From Rhizobium rosettiformans W3 (GTDB taxonomy: Bacteria; Pseudomonadota; Alphaproteobacteria; Rhizobiales; Rhizobiaceae), in assembly GCF_004912135.1 (NCBI RefSeq), contig NZ_STGU01000005.1, forward strand, positions 124,001 through 188,000: a DNA stretch of 64,000 nucleotides. The letters are read 5' to 3'. Position numbers and translations under genes: made by a program. Of the stretch, positions 8,433 to 18,466 are shown piece by piece. Below the pieces are notes generated by a model. It was not told the DNA's origin. It was given only the letters and a program-made list of their open reading frames with translations, and did no database searches. Position 1 is the first letter of the stretch. Every line of letters begins with the position of its first letter.

Positions 8433-8502
8433 GGTCGTCTCCTTAGCTGTTCGCGCCACTTAACGGCATGGCCGGCAAGGCTTCAAGTGCGCAAGGCGGC
8501 TC

Positions 8503-9702
8503 TCAACCGTCGAATTCCTCGCCCTCGCGCAGCTGCCGCTCACCTTTGCGGAACGGCGTGTGCTCGCCCAGATATTCGCCGGCCTGGGCCACCTCGCGGC
8601 GCTCGTGTTCGAGATAATCGGCGACAGCCCGCCGCAGCCCCGGATGGACGATGAAATGGGCAGAATGCGTGGTGACCGGCTCGTAGCCACGCGCAAGCTT
8701 GTGCTCGCCCTGTGCGCCCGCTTCCACGCGTGACAGACCCTTTTCGAGGGCAAAGTCGATCGCCTGATGATAGCAGACTTCGAAATGCAGGAAGGGATGA
8801 TCCTCGACGCAGCCCCAATGGCGGCCATAGAGCGCATCTGCGCCGATGAAGTTAATTGCGCCGGCCACATAACGGCCTTCGCGTTTAGCCATCACCAGAA
8901 GAATATCGTCCGGCATCCGCTCACCGACCAGGGAGTAGAAAAGGCGCGTCAGATACGGCCGCCCCCATTTGCGGCTTCCGGTGTCCATGTAGAAACGGAA
9001 GAACTGGTCCCAGATGTCTTCCGTCAGATCACGGCCCGTCAGCCAGTCGATGGATAGGCCGTTTTCCAGCGCATTGCGCCGTTCCTTGCGCAGGTTCTTG
9101 CGCTTCGACGACGAAAGTTCGGCGAGGAACGCCTCGTGATTGGCATAGCCGCAGTTGATGAAATGGAACTGCTGGTCCGTTCGATGCAGAAAGCCGGCTT
9201 CCGTAAGGGAAGAAAGCTCCCCTTGCGGCAGGAAGGTTACATGCGCCGAGGACGTGCCGAGTTCGCGTGCGACCTGTTGCAGCCCCTGCGCCAGCAGATC
9301 CTGGACTTGCGCGACATCTTCACCCTGCCGCACGAGCAGTCGCGGTCCGGTCGCGGGGGTGAAGGGAATGGAGGCCTGAAGCTTGGGATAATAGCGGCCG
9401 CCGGCCCGCTGGAAGGCATCGGCCCAGCCGTAGTCGAAGACATATTCGCCCTGGCTGTGGCTCTTCAGATAACACGGAATGGCGCCGAGAAGGCGCCCTT
9501 CCTGTTCGAGCAGCAGATGATGGCCCATCCAGCCCGTCTCGGCCGTGGCCGAACCGGAGTCTTCGAGAGCCGAAAGAAAGGCATGCGAGATGAAGGGATT
9601 ATAGCCGGGCCCGGAACGGGAGGCTCCACTGAGGAGATCCCATTCGGCGGGTTTGATTTCCGAAAACGAACGGACTACGCGGATCGTCACCTCGTCTGCC
9701 AT
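8503..9702 (-). CDS. GNAT/FemAB-like N-acyltransferase, DUF482 (COG3146)
   Basis: 399-residue cytosolic protein of the DUF482 family, described as predicted N-acyltransferases or peptidogalycan-biosynthesis proteins. Family motifs include NPFISHAFLSALEDSGSA near the N-terminus, SSSKRKNLRKERRNAL in the middle and RVEAGAQGEHKLARGYEP towards the C-terminus. It is the last gene of a reverse operon after RidA and the glycerophosphodiesterase, with only a 10-nt gap. The acceptor substrate is not known. Confidence 0.85.
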   Translation of the reverse strand: MADEVTIRVVRSFSEIKPAEWDLLSGASRSGPGYNPFISHAFLSALEDSGSATAETGWMGHHLLLEQEGRLLGAIPCYLKSHSQGEYVFDYGWADAFQRAGGRYYPKLQASIPFTPATGPRLLVRQGEDVAQVQDLLAQGLQQVARELGTSSAHVTFLPQGELSSLTEAGFLHRTDQQFHFINCGYANHEAFLAELSSSKRKNLRKERRNALENGLSIDWLTGRDLTEDIWDQFFRFYMDTGSRKWGRPYLTRLFYSLVGERMPDDILLVMAKREGRYVAGAINFIGADALYGRHWGCVEDHPFLHFEVCYHQAIDFALEKGLSRVEAGAQGEHKLARGYEPVTTHSAHFIVHPGLRRAVADYLEHERREVAQAGEYLGEHTPFRKGERQLREGEEFDG

Positions 9703-9712
9703 GGATCTCCCG

Positions 9713-10444
9713 TCAGGCGATGGCCGGCGACTGGCGCGGGTCGAAGCCTTCGAATGTCATTTGATCTGCATATTTATAGGTCTGTGCCCGCATGATTTCA
9801 TCCCTGACGGTCCAGGTAATTACAGGCGCGCCCTTTTCACGCAGACCCGTGACGAAATCATTGGGCAGATGCGCCACGCAGTAGGAAGTGAAGTCCAGGC
9901 CGAGATCCATGGCCTCACGATGAGCGGCAAGAGTGTCCGGCTTGACGCCTTCGGCCGTGAGACCAACTGGCCACGGGCATTCGGCAACTTTCAGCGCGCG
10001 CAGGAGGTGGAAGTCGAAGCTCATCAGCGCGACCTTGCCCTCGTATCCCTCGAGCACTTCGAGAACGGCTTCCACGAAGCCATCATCCTGTTCGGCGTCG
10101 ATGCCCTTGAGTTCGATGACCAGTGGCACCTGGCCCTTGACCAGATCGAGCATCTGGCGAAGCGTCGGGATCTTGTCGGAGGTGCCGCCGATCGAAAGCA
10201 TGCGCAATTCGGCAGCCGTGCGCTCGCGTACCTCGCCGGCAATGCCGCAGAGACGCTGCAGGTCGTGGTCGTGGAAAACCATCGGCACGCTGTCGGCCGA
10301 CAGCTGGATGTCGCATTCGATCGCGAACCCTGCCTCTATGGCGCGGCTGAAAGCCGAGAGGGTGTTCTCCCAAATCTGCTTGTTCATGTCGTGGTAGCCG
10401 CGATGGGCGACCGGCACGTCCTTGATCCAATCGATATGGCTCAC
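9713..10444 (-). CDS. glycerophosphodiester phosphodiesterase family protein
   Basis: 243-residue TIM-barrel GDPD enzyme, expected to release glycerol 3-phosphate from glycerophosphodiesters. Catalytic motifs are visible: AHRGYHD near residue 14, the metal-binding ECDIQLSADS, and FHDHDL with the second catalytic His. No signal peptide, so cytosolic. It starts at GTG, overlapping the RidA stop by 4 nt (GTGA), which indicates translational coupling; the DUF482 gene follows after 10 nt. Confidence 0.9.
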   Translation of the reverse strand: MSHIDWIKDVPVAHRGYHDMNKQIWENTLSAFSRAIEAGFAIECDIQLSADSVPMVFHDHDLQRLCGIAGEVRERTAAELRMLSIGGTSDKIPTLRQMLDLVKGQVPLVIELKGIDAEQDDGFVEAVLEVLEGYEGKVALMSFDFHLLRALKVAECPWPVGLTAEGVKPDTLAAHREAMDLGLDFTSYCVAHLPNDFVTGLREKGAPVITWTVRDEIMRAQTYKYADQMTFEGFDPRQSPAIA

Positions 10445-10911
10445 TGGGTGATCTCCAGGATCGCGTCGATCTCCACGGCCGCATTAAGCGGCAGCGATGC
10501 CATGCCGACCGCAGCGCGCGCATGTTTGCCCGCCTCGCCGAGCACGTTGGCGATCAGGTTCGAGGCACCATTGATGACGAGATGCTGCTCGACGAAGCCC
10601 GGCGCCGATGCCACGAAACCATTGAGCTTGACGACACGGCTGATGCGCGAGAGGTCGCCGGAAAGGGCGGCCTTCGCCTGGGCGAGGATGTTGATGGCGC
10701 AGAGTTCCGCGGCGCGCTGCGCTTCCGGGAGCGCGACATCCCCGCCGACGAGACCGATCACTGCCACTTTTCCGCCTTCAATCGGCAACTGGCCGGAGAG
10801 AAACAGCAGGTTCCCGCTGATCACATAGGGCACGTAATTGGCGGCGGGGGCTGCGGCTTCCGGCAGGCTGATGCCCAGTGCTGCAAGGCGGCCGTCGATT
10901 GTGTCGGACAT
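10441..10911 (-). CDS. RidA family protein (YjgF/L-PSP)
   Basis: 156-residue protein of the RidA/YjgF family, whose best-known members hydrolyse reactive enamine/imine intermediates. The sequence starts MSDTIDGRLAALGISLP and includes SGNLLFLSGQLP and the long-branch pattern with a Val/Ala-rich C-terminus, closer to the YjgF-like subgroup lacking the RidA arginine. First gene of the RidA-GDPD-DUF482 operon, divergent from eipB across 116 nt. Confidence 0.88.
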   Translation of the reverse strand: MSDTIDGRLAALGISLPEAAAPAANYVPYVISGNLLFLSGQLPIEGGKVAVIGLVGGDVALPEAQRAAELCAINILAQAKAALSGDLSRISRVVKLNGFVASAPGFVEQHLVINGASNLIANVLGEAGKHARAAVGMASLPLNAAVEIDAILEITQ

Positions 10912-11027
10912 GGTCGATTCCCGGTCTGTTGATAAAAGTTGAGAAAGTTGTGGCGACGAAAAGCATGTCTCGCTTTTGCCGGATGTGTTCTTATAACATC
11001 GCTGACGAGTCCAACAGGAGGGTGTCG

Positions 11028-11858
11028 ATGTTTCCTTTGCGAATGGCGGTCCGTGCGTCCGTGGCCCTGGCTGCCGTGGGCGCGACCGGGCAGGCGGCCT
11101 TAGCGGCAACCGTCGGCCTCGTGCCGCACCGCGCCGTCTATGACATCGTGCTGAAGGAAGCATCCGATCGCTCCGGCATCGAATCCGTCCGCGGTCGCAT
11201 GGTCTACGAATTCAGCGGTTCGACCTGCAAAGGCTTCAACACCCAGTTCCGTTTCGTCACTCGCATTGACGTGGGCGAGGGCGTGCGCATGACCGACCAG
11301 CGCTCCTCTACGTTCGAAGACGTCGCGGCCGGCAAGTTCCGCTTCGAGAACAAGTCCTTTACCGACGACCAGCTCGACAAGGACGTGAAGGGGGCGGCCG
11401 CCGAAGCCGACGGCAAGGTGAAGATCGAGCTGACCGGGCCCGACAAGCGCGATATCGAGCTGGCCGATAGCCGTTTTCCCGCCGAACATATGCTGGAAGT
11501 CATTGCCCGCGCCCGCAAGGGCGAGCGCGTCTTCGAATCGCGCATCTTCGATGGCTCCGAGGACGGCGACCAGACATTCCTCACCACGACCATCGTCGGC
11601 GGGCCGAAGAAGTCGGCCCAGACGGATCCGGAAGCCAAGGCTGTCGCCTCTCTCGGACCGCAGGATTACTGGCCCGTATCGATCGCCTATTTCGACGAAA
11701 AGACGAAGGATGATCAGGAGCCGATCTACAGCCAGTCCTTCAAGCTCTATGAAAACGGTGTCACCCGGGATCTGACGCTCGACTACGGTGATTTCGTCCT
11801 GGCGGGTAAGTTGACGAAGCTGGAAGTTCTCGGCAAGCCCGACAGTGACTGCCAGTAA
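11028..11858 (+). CDS. eipB: EipB/DUF1849 periplasmic envelope-integrity protein
   Basis: 276-residue exported protein with an N-terminal signal sequence (FPLRMAVRASVALAAVG, cleavage near ALA-AT at 24-27). It matches DUF1849, the family of Brucella EipB, a periplasmic beta-spiral protein needed for envelope stress resistance. The two cysteines expected to form the EipB disulfide are present at Cys67 (STCKGF) and Cys275 (third-last region, DSDCQ). Start chosen at ATG 11028 after AGGAGGGTG. Single gene ahead of the rpsB operon. Confidence 0.88.
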   Translation: MFPLRMAVRASVALAAVGATGQAALAATVGLVPHRAVYDIVLKEASDRSGIESVRGRMVYEFSGSTCKGFNTQFRFVTRIDVGEGVRMTDQRSSTFEDVAAGKFRFENKSFTDDQLDKDVKGAAAEADGKVKIELTGPDKRDIELADSRFPAEHMLEVIARARKGERVFESRIFDGSEDGDQTFLTTTIVGGPKKSAQTDPEAKAVASLGPQDYWPVSIAYFDEKTKDDQEPIYSQSFKLYENGVTRDLTLDYGDFVLAGKLTKLEVLGKPDSDCQ

Positions 11859-11863
11859 AGGCT

Positions 11864-11893
11864 CCGAATTGCTGGAAATTCGGCGCTTTCGCT
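11864..11893 (+). terminator. possible terminator after eipB
   Basis: 7-bp perfect stem CCGAATT / AATTCGG with loop GCTGGA followed by CGCTTTCGCT. Short stem and poor T-run, so weak. Confidence 0.35.
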
Positions 11894-11894
11894 A

Positions 11895-11923
11895 TTGATT
11901 TTTGACCGGCGCACCTGTATGGC
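11895..11923 (+). promoter_or_regulatory. candidate promoter for rpsB-tsf
   Basis: TTGATT and TATGGC with 17-bp spacing, about 125 nt before the rpsB start. The long leader that would follow is usual for ribosomal protein S2 genes, where it can carry autoregulation. Confidence 0.4.
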
Positions 11924-12047
11924 CGGCGTCATTCCACACGCGAGACTTGGGATCGACAGGGAGAAATCCTGCCGCTTCCGCCCGGTGGTGGGCCGAAAGG
12001 TCTGCTGTTTGTCTCGCGGGGGTTAAACCGGAAAAGGAGAAAAAGGC

Positions 12048-12815
12048 ATGGCATTGCCTGATTTTAGCATGCGTCAGCTTCTGGAAGCTGGCGTTCACTT
12101 CGGTCACCAGACGCACCGCTGGAACCCGAAGATGAAGCCGTACATCTTCGGCGATCGTAACAACATCCACATCATCGACCTGGCTCAGACCGTTCCGATG
12201 CTGTCGCGCGCCCTTCAGGTCGTGTCCGACACCGTTGCTCGCGGCGGCCGCGTTCTGTTCGTCGGCACCAAGCGCCAGGCTTCGGAAATCATTGCTGACA
12301 GCGCCAAGCGTTCGGCCCAGTACTACGTCAACTCCCGCTGGCTCGGCGGCATGATGACCAACTGGAAGACCATTTCGAACTCGATCGCCCGTCTGCGCAA
12401 GCTCGACGAGATCCTGGCTTCGGAAGCCTCCGGCTACTCCAAGAAGGAGCGCCTGAACCTCGAGCGCGAACGCGAGAAGCTTGAAAAGGCTCTCGGCGGT
12501 ATCCGCGACATGGGCGGCACCCCGGACCTGATGTTCATCATCGACACCAACAAGGAAAAGATTGCGATCGACGAAGCCAAGCGCCTCGGCATCCCGGTTG
12601 TTGCAGTCATCGATTCGAACTGCGATCCGGACCTGATCGACTACCCGATCCCGGGCAACGACGACGCTTCGCGCGCCATCTCGCTCTACTGCGACCTGAT
12701 CTCGCGCGCTGCCATCGACGGCATCGCTCGCCAGCAGGGCGCTTCGGGTCGTGACATCGGCGCCTCTGCCGAAGCTCCGATCGAGCCGGCTCTCGAGACC
12801 GAAGCAGACGCGTAA
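12048..12815 (+). CDS. rpsB: 30S ribosomal protein S2
   Basis: 255-residue ribosomal protein uS2 of the small subunit. Signatures: [27 protein letters not shown] at the N-terminus (split here as [19 protein letters not shown] plus THRWNPKM), [12 protein letters not shown], and the C-terminal [11 protein letters not shown] coiled-coil insertion (residues about 110-150) is normal. Strong site AAGGAGAAAAAGGC precedes ATG. First gene of the rpsB-tsf-pyrH-frr block, with a hairpin before tsf. Confidence 0.98.
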   Translation: MALPDFSMRQLLEAGVHFGHQTHRWNPKMKPYIFGDRNNIHIIDLAQTVPMLSRALQVVSDTVARGGRVLFVGTKRQASEIIADSAKRSAQYYVNSRWLGGMMTNWKTISNSIARLRKLDEILASEASGYSKKERLNLEREREKLEKALGGIRDMGGTPDLMFIIDTNKEKIAIDEAKRLGIPVVAVIDSNCDPDLIDYPIPGNDDASRAISLYCDLISRAAIDGIARQQGASGRDIGASAEAPIEPALETEADA

Positions 12816-12861
12816 TCGCGTCTCTGCGGCGGGTTTCCGCCGCATATCCCGTCAAGGGAAC

Positions 12862-12896
12862 GGCCGCCTGTGTGCTCGCCCGAGCGACAGGCGGCC
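12862..12896 (+). terminator. attenuator-like hairpin between rpsB and tsf
   Basis: 10-bp perfect stem GGCCGCCTGT / ACAGGCGGCC; the 15-nt loop can itself pair GCTCG with CGAGC. It is followed by TCCGTTCTT rather than a clean T-run, so it may reduce rather than stop transcription into tsf. Confidence 0.45.
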
Positions 12897-13074
12897 TCCG
12901 TTCTTCCGGATGCCTTTCGCCTCGGGCGAGACACCGTCGAAGACGGCCGATTGTTTCCGTGGTGACCCGCTTCATCACGTTGTCATACATCCGGGTACAT
13001 TTCGTCCCCAACACAGCGGCCCTCCGTCGCCTTGAGGTTACGGATCGACCGCCTGAACAGACAAGAGGCACACA

Positions 13075-14001
13075 ATGGCTGAAATCACTGCAGCACTGGT
13101 AAAAGAACTGCGCGAAAAGTCCGGCGCAGGCATGATGGATTGCAAGAAGGCTCTGACCGAAAACAACGGTGACATCGAAGCCGCCATCGACTGGCTGCGC
13201 GCCAAGGGTATCGCCAAGGCTGACAAGAAGTCCGGCCGTACGGCTGCTGAAGGCCTGGTCGGCATCAACGGCGCCGGCACCTCGGCCGTTGTCGTCGAAG
13301 TCAACTCCGAAACCGACTTCGTTGCCCGCAACGACGCCTTCCAGGACCTCGTTCGTGGCGTGGCTTCGGTTGCCATCGGCACCGACGGTTCTGTAGACGC
13401 GATCGGCGCTGCCACCTATCCGGCCAGCGGCAAGACCGTCACCGACACGATCAAGGACGCAATCGCTCACATCGGCGAAAACATGACGCTGCGCCGCGCC
13501 GTCAAGCTTTCCGTCGAAGATGGCGTTGTCGCCACCTACATCCACAACGCCGTTGCTGACGGCCTCGGCAAGCTCGGCGTTCTCGTCGCGCTGAAGTCGA
13601 CCGGCAACAAGGACGTTCTGTCTGCCATCGGCCGCCAGGTTGCCATGCACATTGCTGCGACCAACCCGCTCGCCATCCGTGCGGAAGAAGTTGACGCTGC
13701 TGTCGCCGAGCGCGAGCGCAACGTCTTCATCGAGCAGTCCCGCGCCTCCGGCAAGCCGGACGCCATCATCGAGAAGATGGTTGAAGGCCGCATGCGCAAG
13801 TTCTTCGAGGAAGTTGCTCTTCTCTCGCAGGCTTTCGTCATCAACCCGGACCAGACCGTCGGCGACGCCATCAAGGCTGCCGAGAAGGAAGCTGGCGCTC
13901 CGATCGAAGTCACCGGCATGGCACGTCTGCTGCTCGGCGAAGGCATCGAGAAGGAAGAGTCCGACTTCGCTGCCGAAGTCGCAGCTGCTGCCAAGGGCTG
14001 A
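13075..14001 (+). CDS. tsf: translation elongation factor Ts
   Basis: 308-residue guanine nucleotide exchange factor for EF-Tu. The N-terminal UBA-like domain reads [19 protein letters not shown], the core carries the family motif [12 protein letters not shown], and the C-terminal part contains [16 protein letters not shown]. Full length for alphaproteobacteria. It follows rpsB after 259 nt and precedes pyrH, the conserved order rpsB-tsf-pyrH-frr. Confidence 0.98.
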   Translation: MAEITAALVKELREKSGAGMMDCKKALTENNGDIEAAIDWLRAKGIAKADKKSGRTAAEGLVGINGAGTSAVVVEVNSETDFVARNDAFQDLVRGVASVAIGTDGSVDAIGAATYPASGKTVTDTIKDAIAHIGENMTLRRAVKLSVEDGVVATYIHNAVADGLGKLGVLVALKSTGNKDVLSAIGRQVAMHIAATNPLAIRAEEVDAAVAERERNVFIEQSRASGKPDAIIEKMVEGRMRKFFEEVALLSQAFVINPDQTVGDAIKAAEKEAGAPIEVTGMARLLLGEGIEKEESDFAAEVAAAAKG

Positions 14002-14032
14002 TTGCCGTTACCCTTCTTCGAGGGAAAACATC

Positions 14033-14064
14033 GGGCATCGCGTGACAACGCGGTGCCCTTCGTG
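14033..14064 (+). terminator. possible terminator after tsf
   Basis: 10-bp stem GGGCATCGCG / CGCGGTGCCC (one G-T pair) with loop TGACAA and the tail TTCGTGT. It overlaps the leader of pyrH, so partial read-through is likely. Confidence 0.4.
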
Positions 14065-14096
14065 TATCCGGCACAGAATTGATTTCGGGAGCTTTC

Positions 14097-14819
14097 ATGT
14101 CAGCCAAGCCATTGTTCAAACGCGTCCTCCTCAAGGCTTCCGGCGAAGCCCTCATGGGTAGCCAGGGATTCGGGATTGATGTGGCAGTGGCCGACCGGAT
14201 TGCCGGCGACATCGCCGAAGCCCGTCGCATGGGCGTCGAAGTCGGCGTCGTTGTCGGCGGCGGCAACATCTTCCGTGGTGTCGCTGTCGCGTCCAAGGGC
14301 GGCGACCGGGTGACCGGCGACCACATGGGCATGCTGGCGACCGTCATCAACGCGCTGGCGCTCGCCACCTCGCTGCGCAAGCTCGACATCGATACGGTCG
14401 TCCTCTCGGCCATCGCCATGCCGGAAATCTGCGAAAGCTTCTCGCAGCGCGGCGCTCTGCATCATCTGGCGCAGGGCAGGGTGGTGATCTTCGCCGGCGG
14501 CACCGGCAACCCGTTCTTCACGACCGATTCCGCCGCGGCGCTGCGTGCGGCCGAAATCGGTGCACAGGCGATCTTCAAGGGCACCCAGGTGGACGGCATC
14601 TATTCCGCCGACCCGAAGAAGGATCCGACGGCGACCCGCTTCGACAGCCTGACCCATGACGAAGTCCTGCAGAAGGGCCTCGCGGTGATGGATGTCGCAG
14701 CCGTGGCGCTCGCCCGCGAAAACCATATTCCGATCATCGTCTTCTCGATCCACGAGAAGGGCGGGTTCGGCGAGATTCTGTCCGGCGCCGGACGCATGAC
14801 GATCGTTACCGACAACTGA
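14097..14819 (+). CDS. pyrH: UMP kinase
   Basis: 240-residue bacterial uridylate kinase, phosphorylating UMP to UDP in the cytoplasm. Family motifs: RVLLKASGEALMG at the N-terminus (ATP-binding lysine), VVGGGNIFRG, GDHMGMLATVINALA, and FAGGTGNPFFTTDSAAALRA containing the UMP-binding loop. ATG 14097 follows GGGAG by 6 nt. Amino-acid-kinase fold, normal length. Confidence 0.97.
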   Translation: MSAKPLFKRVLLKASGEALMGSQGFGIDVAVADRIAGDIAEARRMGVEVGVVVGGGNIFRGVAVASKGGDRVTGDHMGMLATVINALALATSLRKLDIDTVVLSAIAMPEICESFSQRGALHHLAQGRVVIFAGGTGNPFFTTDSAAALRAAEIGAQAIFKGTQVDGIYSADPKKDPTATRFDSLTHDEVLQKGLAVMDVAAVALARENHIPIIVFSIHEKGGFGEILSGAGRMTIVTDN

Positions 14820-14873
14820 TCACTTTACGGGTGGCGCTATTAAGCCGCCGAGCAATAGAGCAATGGGAGAACC

Positions 14874-15437
14874 ATGATGACCGCAGGGGTTGATCTCAAC
14901 GACATCAAGCGCCGCATGGACGGTGCCATCAACGCATTCAAGAACGACATCGCATCGCTGCGCACGGGCCGGGCTTCGGCAAACGTGCTGGATCCGGTGG
15001 TGGTGGAAGCCTATGGTTCGCGCGTACCGCTGAACCAGGTTGCCAACGTCACGGTTCCTGAACCCCGCATGCTCGGTGTCTCGATCTGGGACAAGTCCAT
15101 GGTCGGCGCCGTCGATCGTGCGATCCGCGAAGCCAATCTCGGCCTGAACCCGATCGTGGATGGCCAGAACCTGCGCATTCCGCTGCCCGAGCTCAACGAA
15201 GAGCGCCGTAAGTCGCTGGTCAAGGTGGCACATGATTATGCCGAAAAGGCCAAGGTCGCGATCCGTCACGTCCGTCGTGACGGCATGGACAGCCTGAAGA
15301 AGGCCGAGAAGGATGGCGACATCAGCCAGGACGATAGCCGTTCGCTCGCCGACAAGGTCCAGAAAATGACAGACGAGACGATTGTCGACGTCGACCGCTT
15401 GCTCGCGGACAAGGAAAAGGAAATCATGCAGGTTTAA
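14874..15437 (+). CDS. frr: ribosome recycling factor
   Basis: 187-residue factor that splits post-termination ribosomes together with EF-G. It shows the usual pattern: [26 protein letters not shown] at the start (motif core LRTGRAS), [19 protein letters not shown] in the hinge, and a long C-terminal helix. Two consecutive ATGs (14874, 14877) make the exact start ambiguous by one residue. It lies between pyrH and uppS in the conserved order. Confidence 0.97.
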   Translation: MMTAGVDLNDIKRRMDGAINAFKNDIASLRTGRASANVLDPVVVEAYGSRVPLNQVANVTVPEPRMLGVSIWDKSMVGAVDRAIREANLGLNPIVDGQNLRIPLPELNEERRKSLVKVAHDYAEKAKVAIRHVRRDGMDSLKKAEKDGDISQDDSRSLADKVQKMTDETIVDVDRLLADKEKEIMQV

Positions 15438-15486
15438 GGCAGAGTCGTTCTTCGCCGTACTCTCCAAGCCGCCTGGATCCTCGCCA

Positions 15487-16230
15487 ATGTCGACAGTTCA
15501 ACATCGCCTCGTTCCGCAGCATGTTGCGATCATCATGGATGGCAATGGCCGATGGGCGAATGCGCGCGGTCTGCCGCGCACCTTCGGCCATCGAAAGGGT
15601 GTGGAGACGGTCCGTGAGACGGTGAAGGCGGCTGGCGAGGCCGGCGTTGGCTTCCTGACGCTCTTCGCTTTTTCTTCTGAGAACTGGCGCCGTCCGGAAT
15701 CGGAGGTGAACGAGCTCTTCGGTCTGCTGAAGGCCTTCATCCGGCGTGACCTCGCCGACCTGCATCAGGCCGGCGTTCGGATCCGCATCATCGGTGACCG
15801 CGTGAACCTGCGCGAGGACATTCGCTCGCTGCTGCTCGAGGCGGAAGAGACGACCGCGGCCAATACCGGCATGACTCTGGTCATCGCCTTCAACTACGGC
15901 TCCCGCGACGAGATCGCCCGCGCGGCTGCCCGTCTGGCTTCTGATGTTCAGGCGGGCAAGCTTGATGCCTCCGAGATCGATGCGCAGAAGCTGAACGATT
16001 ATCTCGATACGGCCGGGATCCCCGATCCTGATCTCGTCATTCGCACGAGTGGCGAAGAGCGGCTCTCGAACTTCCTGCTCTGGCAGGCGGCCTATGCCGA
16101 ACTGATGTTCGTCCCGGACTTCTGGCCGGATTTCACGCCTGCACTCTTCGACAGCATCCTGGAGCGCTATGCGGCGCGCGACCGGCGCTTTGGCGGTCTT
16201 TCGACCAAAGCCGTGGCGGTCGGCTCATGA
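15487..16230 (+). CDS. uppS: isoprenyl (undecaprenyl diphosphate) synthase
   Basis: 247-residue cis-prenyltransferase that makes the C55 lipid carrier for peptidoglycan and O-antigen. The pyrophosphate-binding motif [10 protein letters not shown] is near residue 13, followed by [22 protein letters not shown], and the C-terminal [23 protein letters not shown] 15487 is the first position that gives family-like N-terminal sequence. Its stop overlaps the cdsA start by 4 nt (ATGA). Confidence 0.96.
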   Translation: MSTVQHRLVPQHVAIIMDGNGRWANARGLPRTFGHRKGVETVRETVKAAGEAGVGFLTLFAFSSENWRRPESEVNELFGLLKAFIRRDLADLHQAGVRIRIIGDRVNLREDIRSLLLEAEETTAANTGMTLVIAFNYGSRDEIARAAARLASDVQAGKLDASEIDAQKLNDYLDTAGIPDPDLVIRTSGEERLSNFLLWQAAYAELMFVPDFWPDFTPALFDSILERYAARDRRFGGLSTKAVAVGS

Positions 16231-17072
16231 CTTTGACGATGTCGCGAGAGCTCCAGCTCAGAATCGTTTCTGCCATCGTCATGATCCTCGTGGTACTCGC
16301 TGCCACCTGGATGGGCGGTCTGGCTTTCAAGACCGTCGCCGTCGCAATCGGCCTGCTCGTGTATTACGAATGGTCGACTATCACCCGCCTTGCGGATGGC
16401 AGCCTCAGAGCCCATGCCTTTGGCTGGTTCTCGATGGCCCTGATCAGTCTCAACATGTTCTTCGGTCATGCCGATCTGACAGTGCCCCTGTTTGCCGGTC
16501 TCGTGATCACCTGCGCAATTCCGGCTATGCTGCGGCGGGTGAGCTGGTGGCAGCCGGGTGGCCTGTTATATGCGGGCCTCAGCGCCATTTCGCTCTCGGC
16601 CATCCGTGGCGACGATTCGCTCGGCTTCATCGCCATGCTCTTCGTCTTCGTCGTCGTCTGGGCAACGGACATCCTGGCTTATTTCGTCGGGCGGGCGATC
16701 GGTGGCCCGAAGCTTGCGCCGCGCATTTCGCCCGGAAAGACCTGGTCCGGCGCAATCGGCGGCACGGTCGCAGGTGTTGTCGGCGGCCTGCTGGTGGCCA
16801 TGAGCCACTTCCAGGACCTCGGCCTCTGGGTCGGGATCGTTGCCTTCACGCTGTCGGTCTCGAGCCAGATCGGCGATCTCTTCGAATCCTTCATCAAGCG
16901 CCGCTTCGGCGTGAAGGACTCCAGCAAGTTGATCCCAGGCCATGGCGGCGTCATGGACCGCGTTGACGGCCTTGTATTTGCCAGTTTTGCCGCGTTTTTC
17001 TTGGCCGTCGGCAGCTCTGCCGGCAGTGCCAATGCCGTCGTCTCCATGGGAGCCTTCCTTTTCGGTCTCTAA
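16227..17072 (+). CDS. cdsA: phosphatidate cytidylyltransferase
   Basis: 281-residue inner-membrane enzyme converting phosphatidic acid and CTP to CDP-diacylglycerol. About eight hydrophobic helices. The CDS signature lies near the C-terminus: [19 protein letters not shown] followed by [16 protein letters not shown], with the metal-binding [10 protein letters not shown]. Translationally coupled to uppS by a 4-nt overlap; rseP follows after 67 nt. Confidence 0.96.
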   Translation: MTLTMSRELQLRIVSAIVMILVVLAATWMGGLAFKTVAVAIGLLVYYEWSTITRLADGSLRAHAFGWFSMALISLNMFFGHADLTVPLFAGLVITCAIPAMLRRVSWWQPGGLLYAGLSAISLSAIRGDDSLGFIAMLFVFVVVWATDILAYFVGRAIGGPKLAPRISPGKTWSGAIGGTVAGVVGGLLVAMSHFQDLGLWVGIVAFTLSVSSQIGDLFESFIKRRFGVKDSSKLIPGHGGVMDRVDGLVFASFAAFFLAVGSSAGSANAVVSMGAFLFGL

Positions 17073-17139
17073 TTGATCGGGTGGGCTAGGCCAACGACGG
17101 CGTCAACCTTCGCCATGAGCGAGATCGGGATACGGACAG

Positions 17140-18273
17140 ATGGACTACATCAGCGCAGTTTTCAGTTTTCTCGGCGGCTATATCCTGCCCTACATCCTGA
17201 TTCTGTCCCTCTTGGTCTTCATCCATGAGATGGGGCATTACCTGGCTGGCCGATGGTCCGGTATCCGGATCCTGGCCTTCTCCGTCGGCTTCGGCCCGGA
17301 GCTCGTCGGTTACACGGACAGTCATGGAACCCGTTGGAAAATCTCGGCAATCCCTCTGGGCGGCTATGTCCGCTTCTTTGGTGACGCCGATGCGGCGAGC
17401 CGTCCCGATGGGTCGATGGCCGAGGAACTGACCGAGGAAGAGCGGGCCCAGACACTGAACGGCGCCAAGCTTTGGAAGCGCGCCGTCACCGTCGCCGCCG
17501 GGCCTCTCGCCAACTTCCTGCTGGCGATCGTCATCTTCGCCGGCATGTTCGCGACCATGGGCAAGCCGGTCTCCGACCCCGTCGTCGCCGACATCAAGGC
17601 AGGCAGTGCCGCCGAAGCCGCCGGCATCGCCCGGGGCGACGTTCTGGTGGCGCTGGACGGCCGCACGATCGAAACCTTCGATGATGTCGTCCGCTATATA
17701 ACCATGCGCCCCGAAATTCCGGTTGAGGTGACGGTTCGTCGTGATGGCCAGGAGATGGATTTCGACCTGGTGCCGAAGCGCGCCATCACAACGGACCGTT
17801 TCGGTAACGAGATGGAGGTCGGCCAGATCGGAATCATCACTGATCAGCAGGCCGGCAATTTCCGCATTGTTCAGCTTTCGCCGCTTGAGGCGGTCTGGGA
17901 AGGCGTTCGCCAGACCGGTCATATCGTCACGGGCACCTTCGACTATCTCGGCAACATGATTGTCGGACGCATGAACGCCGATCAGCTCGGAGGCCCTGTC
18001 CGCGTGGTGCAGGCGTCGGGCGAAATGGCGACACTCGGCGTTATCGCCCTGTTAAATCTGGCGGCAGTTCTTTCCGTTTCCCTGGGGCTTTTGAATTTGT
18101 TCCCAGTTCCGGTTCTTGACGGCGGCCATCTCGTTCTCTACGCGATTGAAGCAGTGCGGGGGAGGCCGATGGGTCAGGGCGCACAAGAGATCGCTTTCCG
18201 CATCGGTATGGCGATGATCTTGTCCCTGATGGTTTTTGCCACCTGGAACGATATCAGCCGTTTGATTGGCTAA
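17140..18273 (+). CDS. rseP: site-2 zinc metalloprotease RseP
   Basis: 377-residue intramembrane protease for anti-sigma factor and signal-peptide remnants. The zinc motif HEMGH is at residues 29-33 in the first membrane helix, and the third ligand region VPVLDGGHLV is near residue 327. One PDZ domain lies at about 125-210 (VVADIKAGSAAEAAGIARGD); E. coli RseP has two, but a single one is common in alphaproteobacteria. Four membrane helices. Next to bamA, as usual. Confidence 0.96.
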   Translation: MDYISAVFSFLGGYILPYILILSLLVFIHEMGHYLAGRWSGIRILAFSVGFGPELVGYTDSHGTRWKISAIPLGGYVRFFGDADAASRPDGSMAEELTEEERAQTLNGAKLWKRAVTVAAGPLANFLLAIVIFAGMFATMGKPVSDPVVADIKAGSAAEAAGIARGDVLVALDGRTIETFDDVVRYITMRPEIPVEVTVRRDGQEMDFDLVPKRAITTDRFGNEMEVGQIGIITDQQAGNFRIVQLSPLEAVWEGVRQTGHIVTGTFDYLGNMIVGRMNADQLGGPVRVVQASGEMATLGVIALLNLAAVLSVSLGLLNLFPVPVLDGGHLVLYAIEAVRGRPMGQGAQEIAFRIGMAMILSLMVFATWNDISRLIG

Positions 18274-18466
18274 CGGGGAGCTTGTGTCGCGCGAAAGGAT
18301 TTGTTTACGCTGTTTCAAATTGATAGTGGCGATTGGGCCACGCGTTGAAATGAAGTAAACAGAAATTAACTCGCACACTTGCTTGTAGGGTAAAACCCGT
18401 TAAAACCACACACGGGCCGGAGTCGGGTGCCGACTTTGGGGCAATGGAAGAAGGTAAAGTATACAC

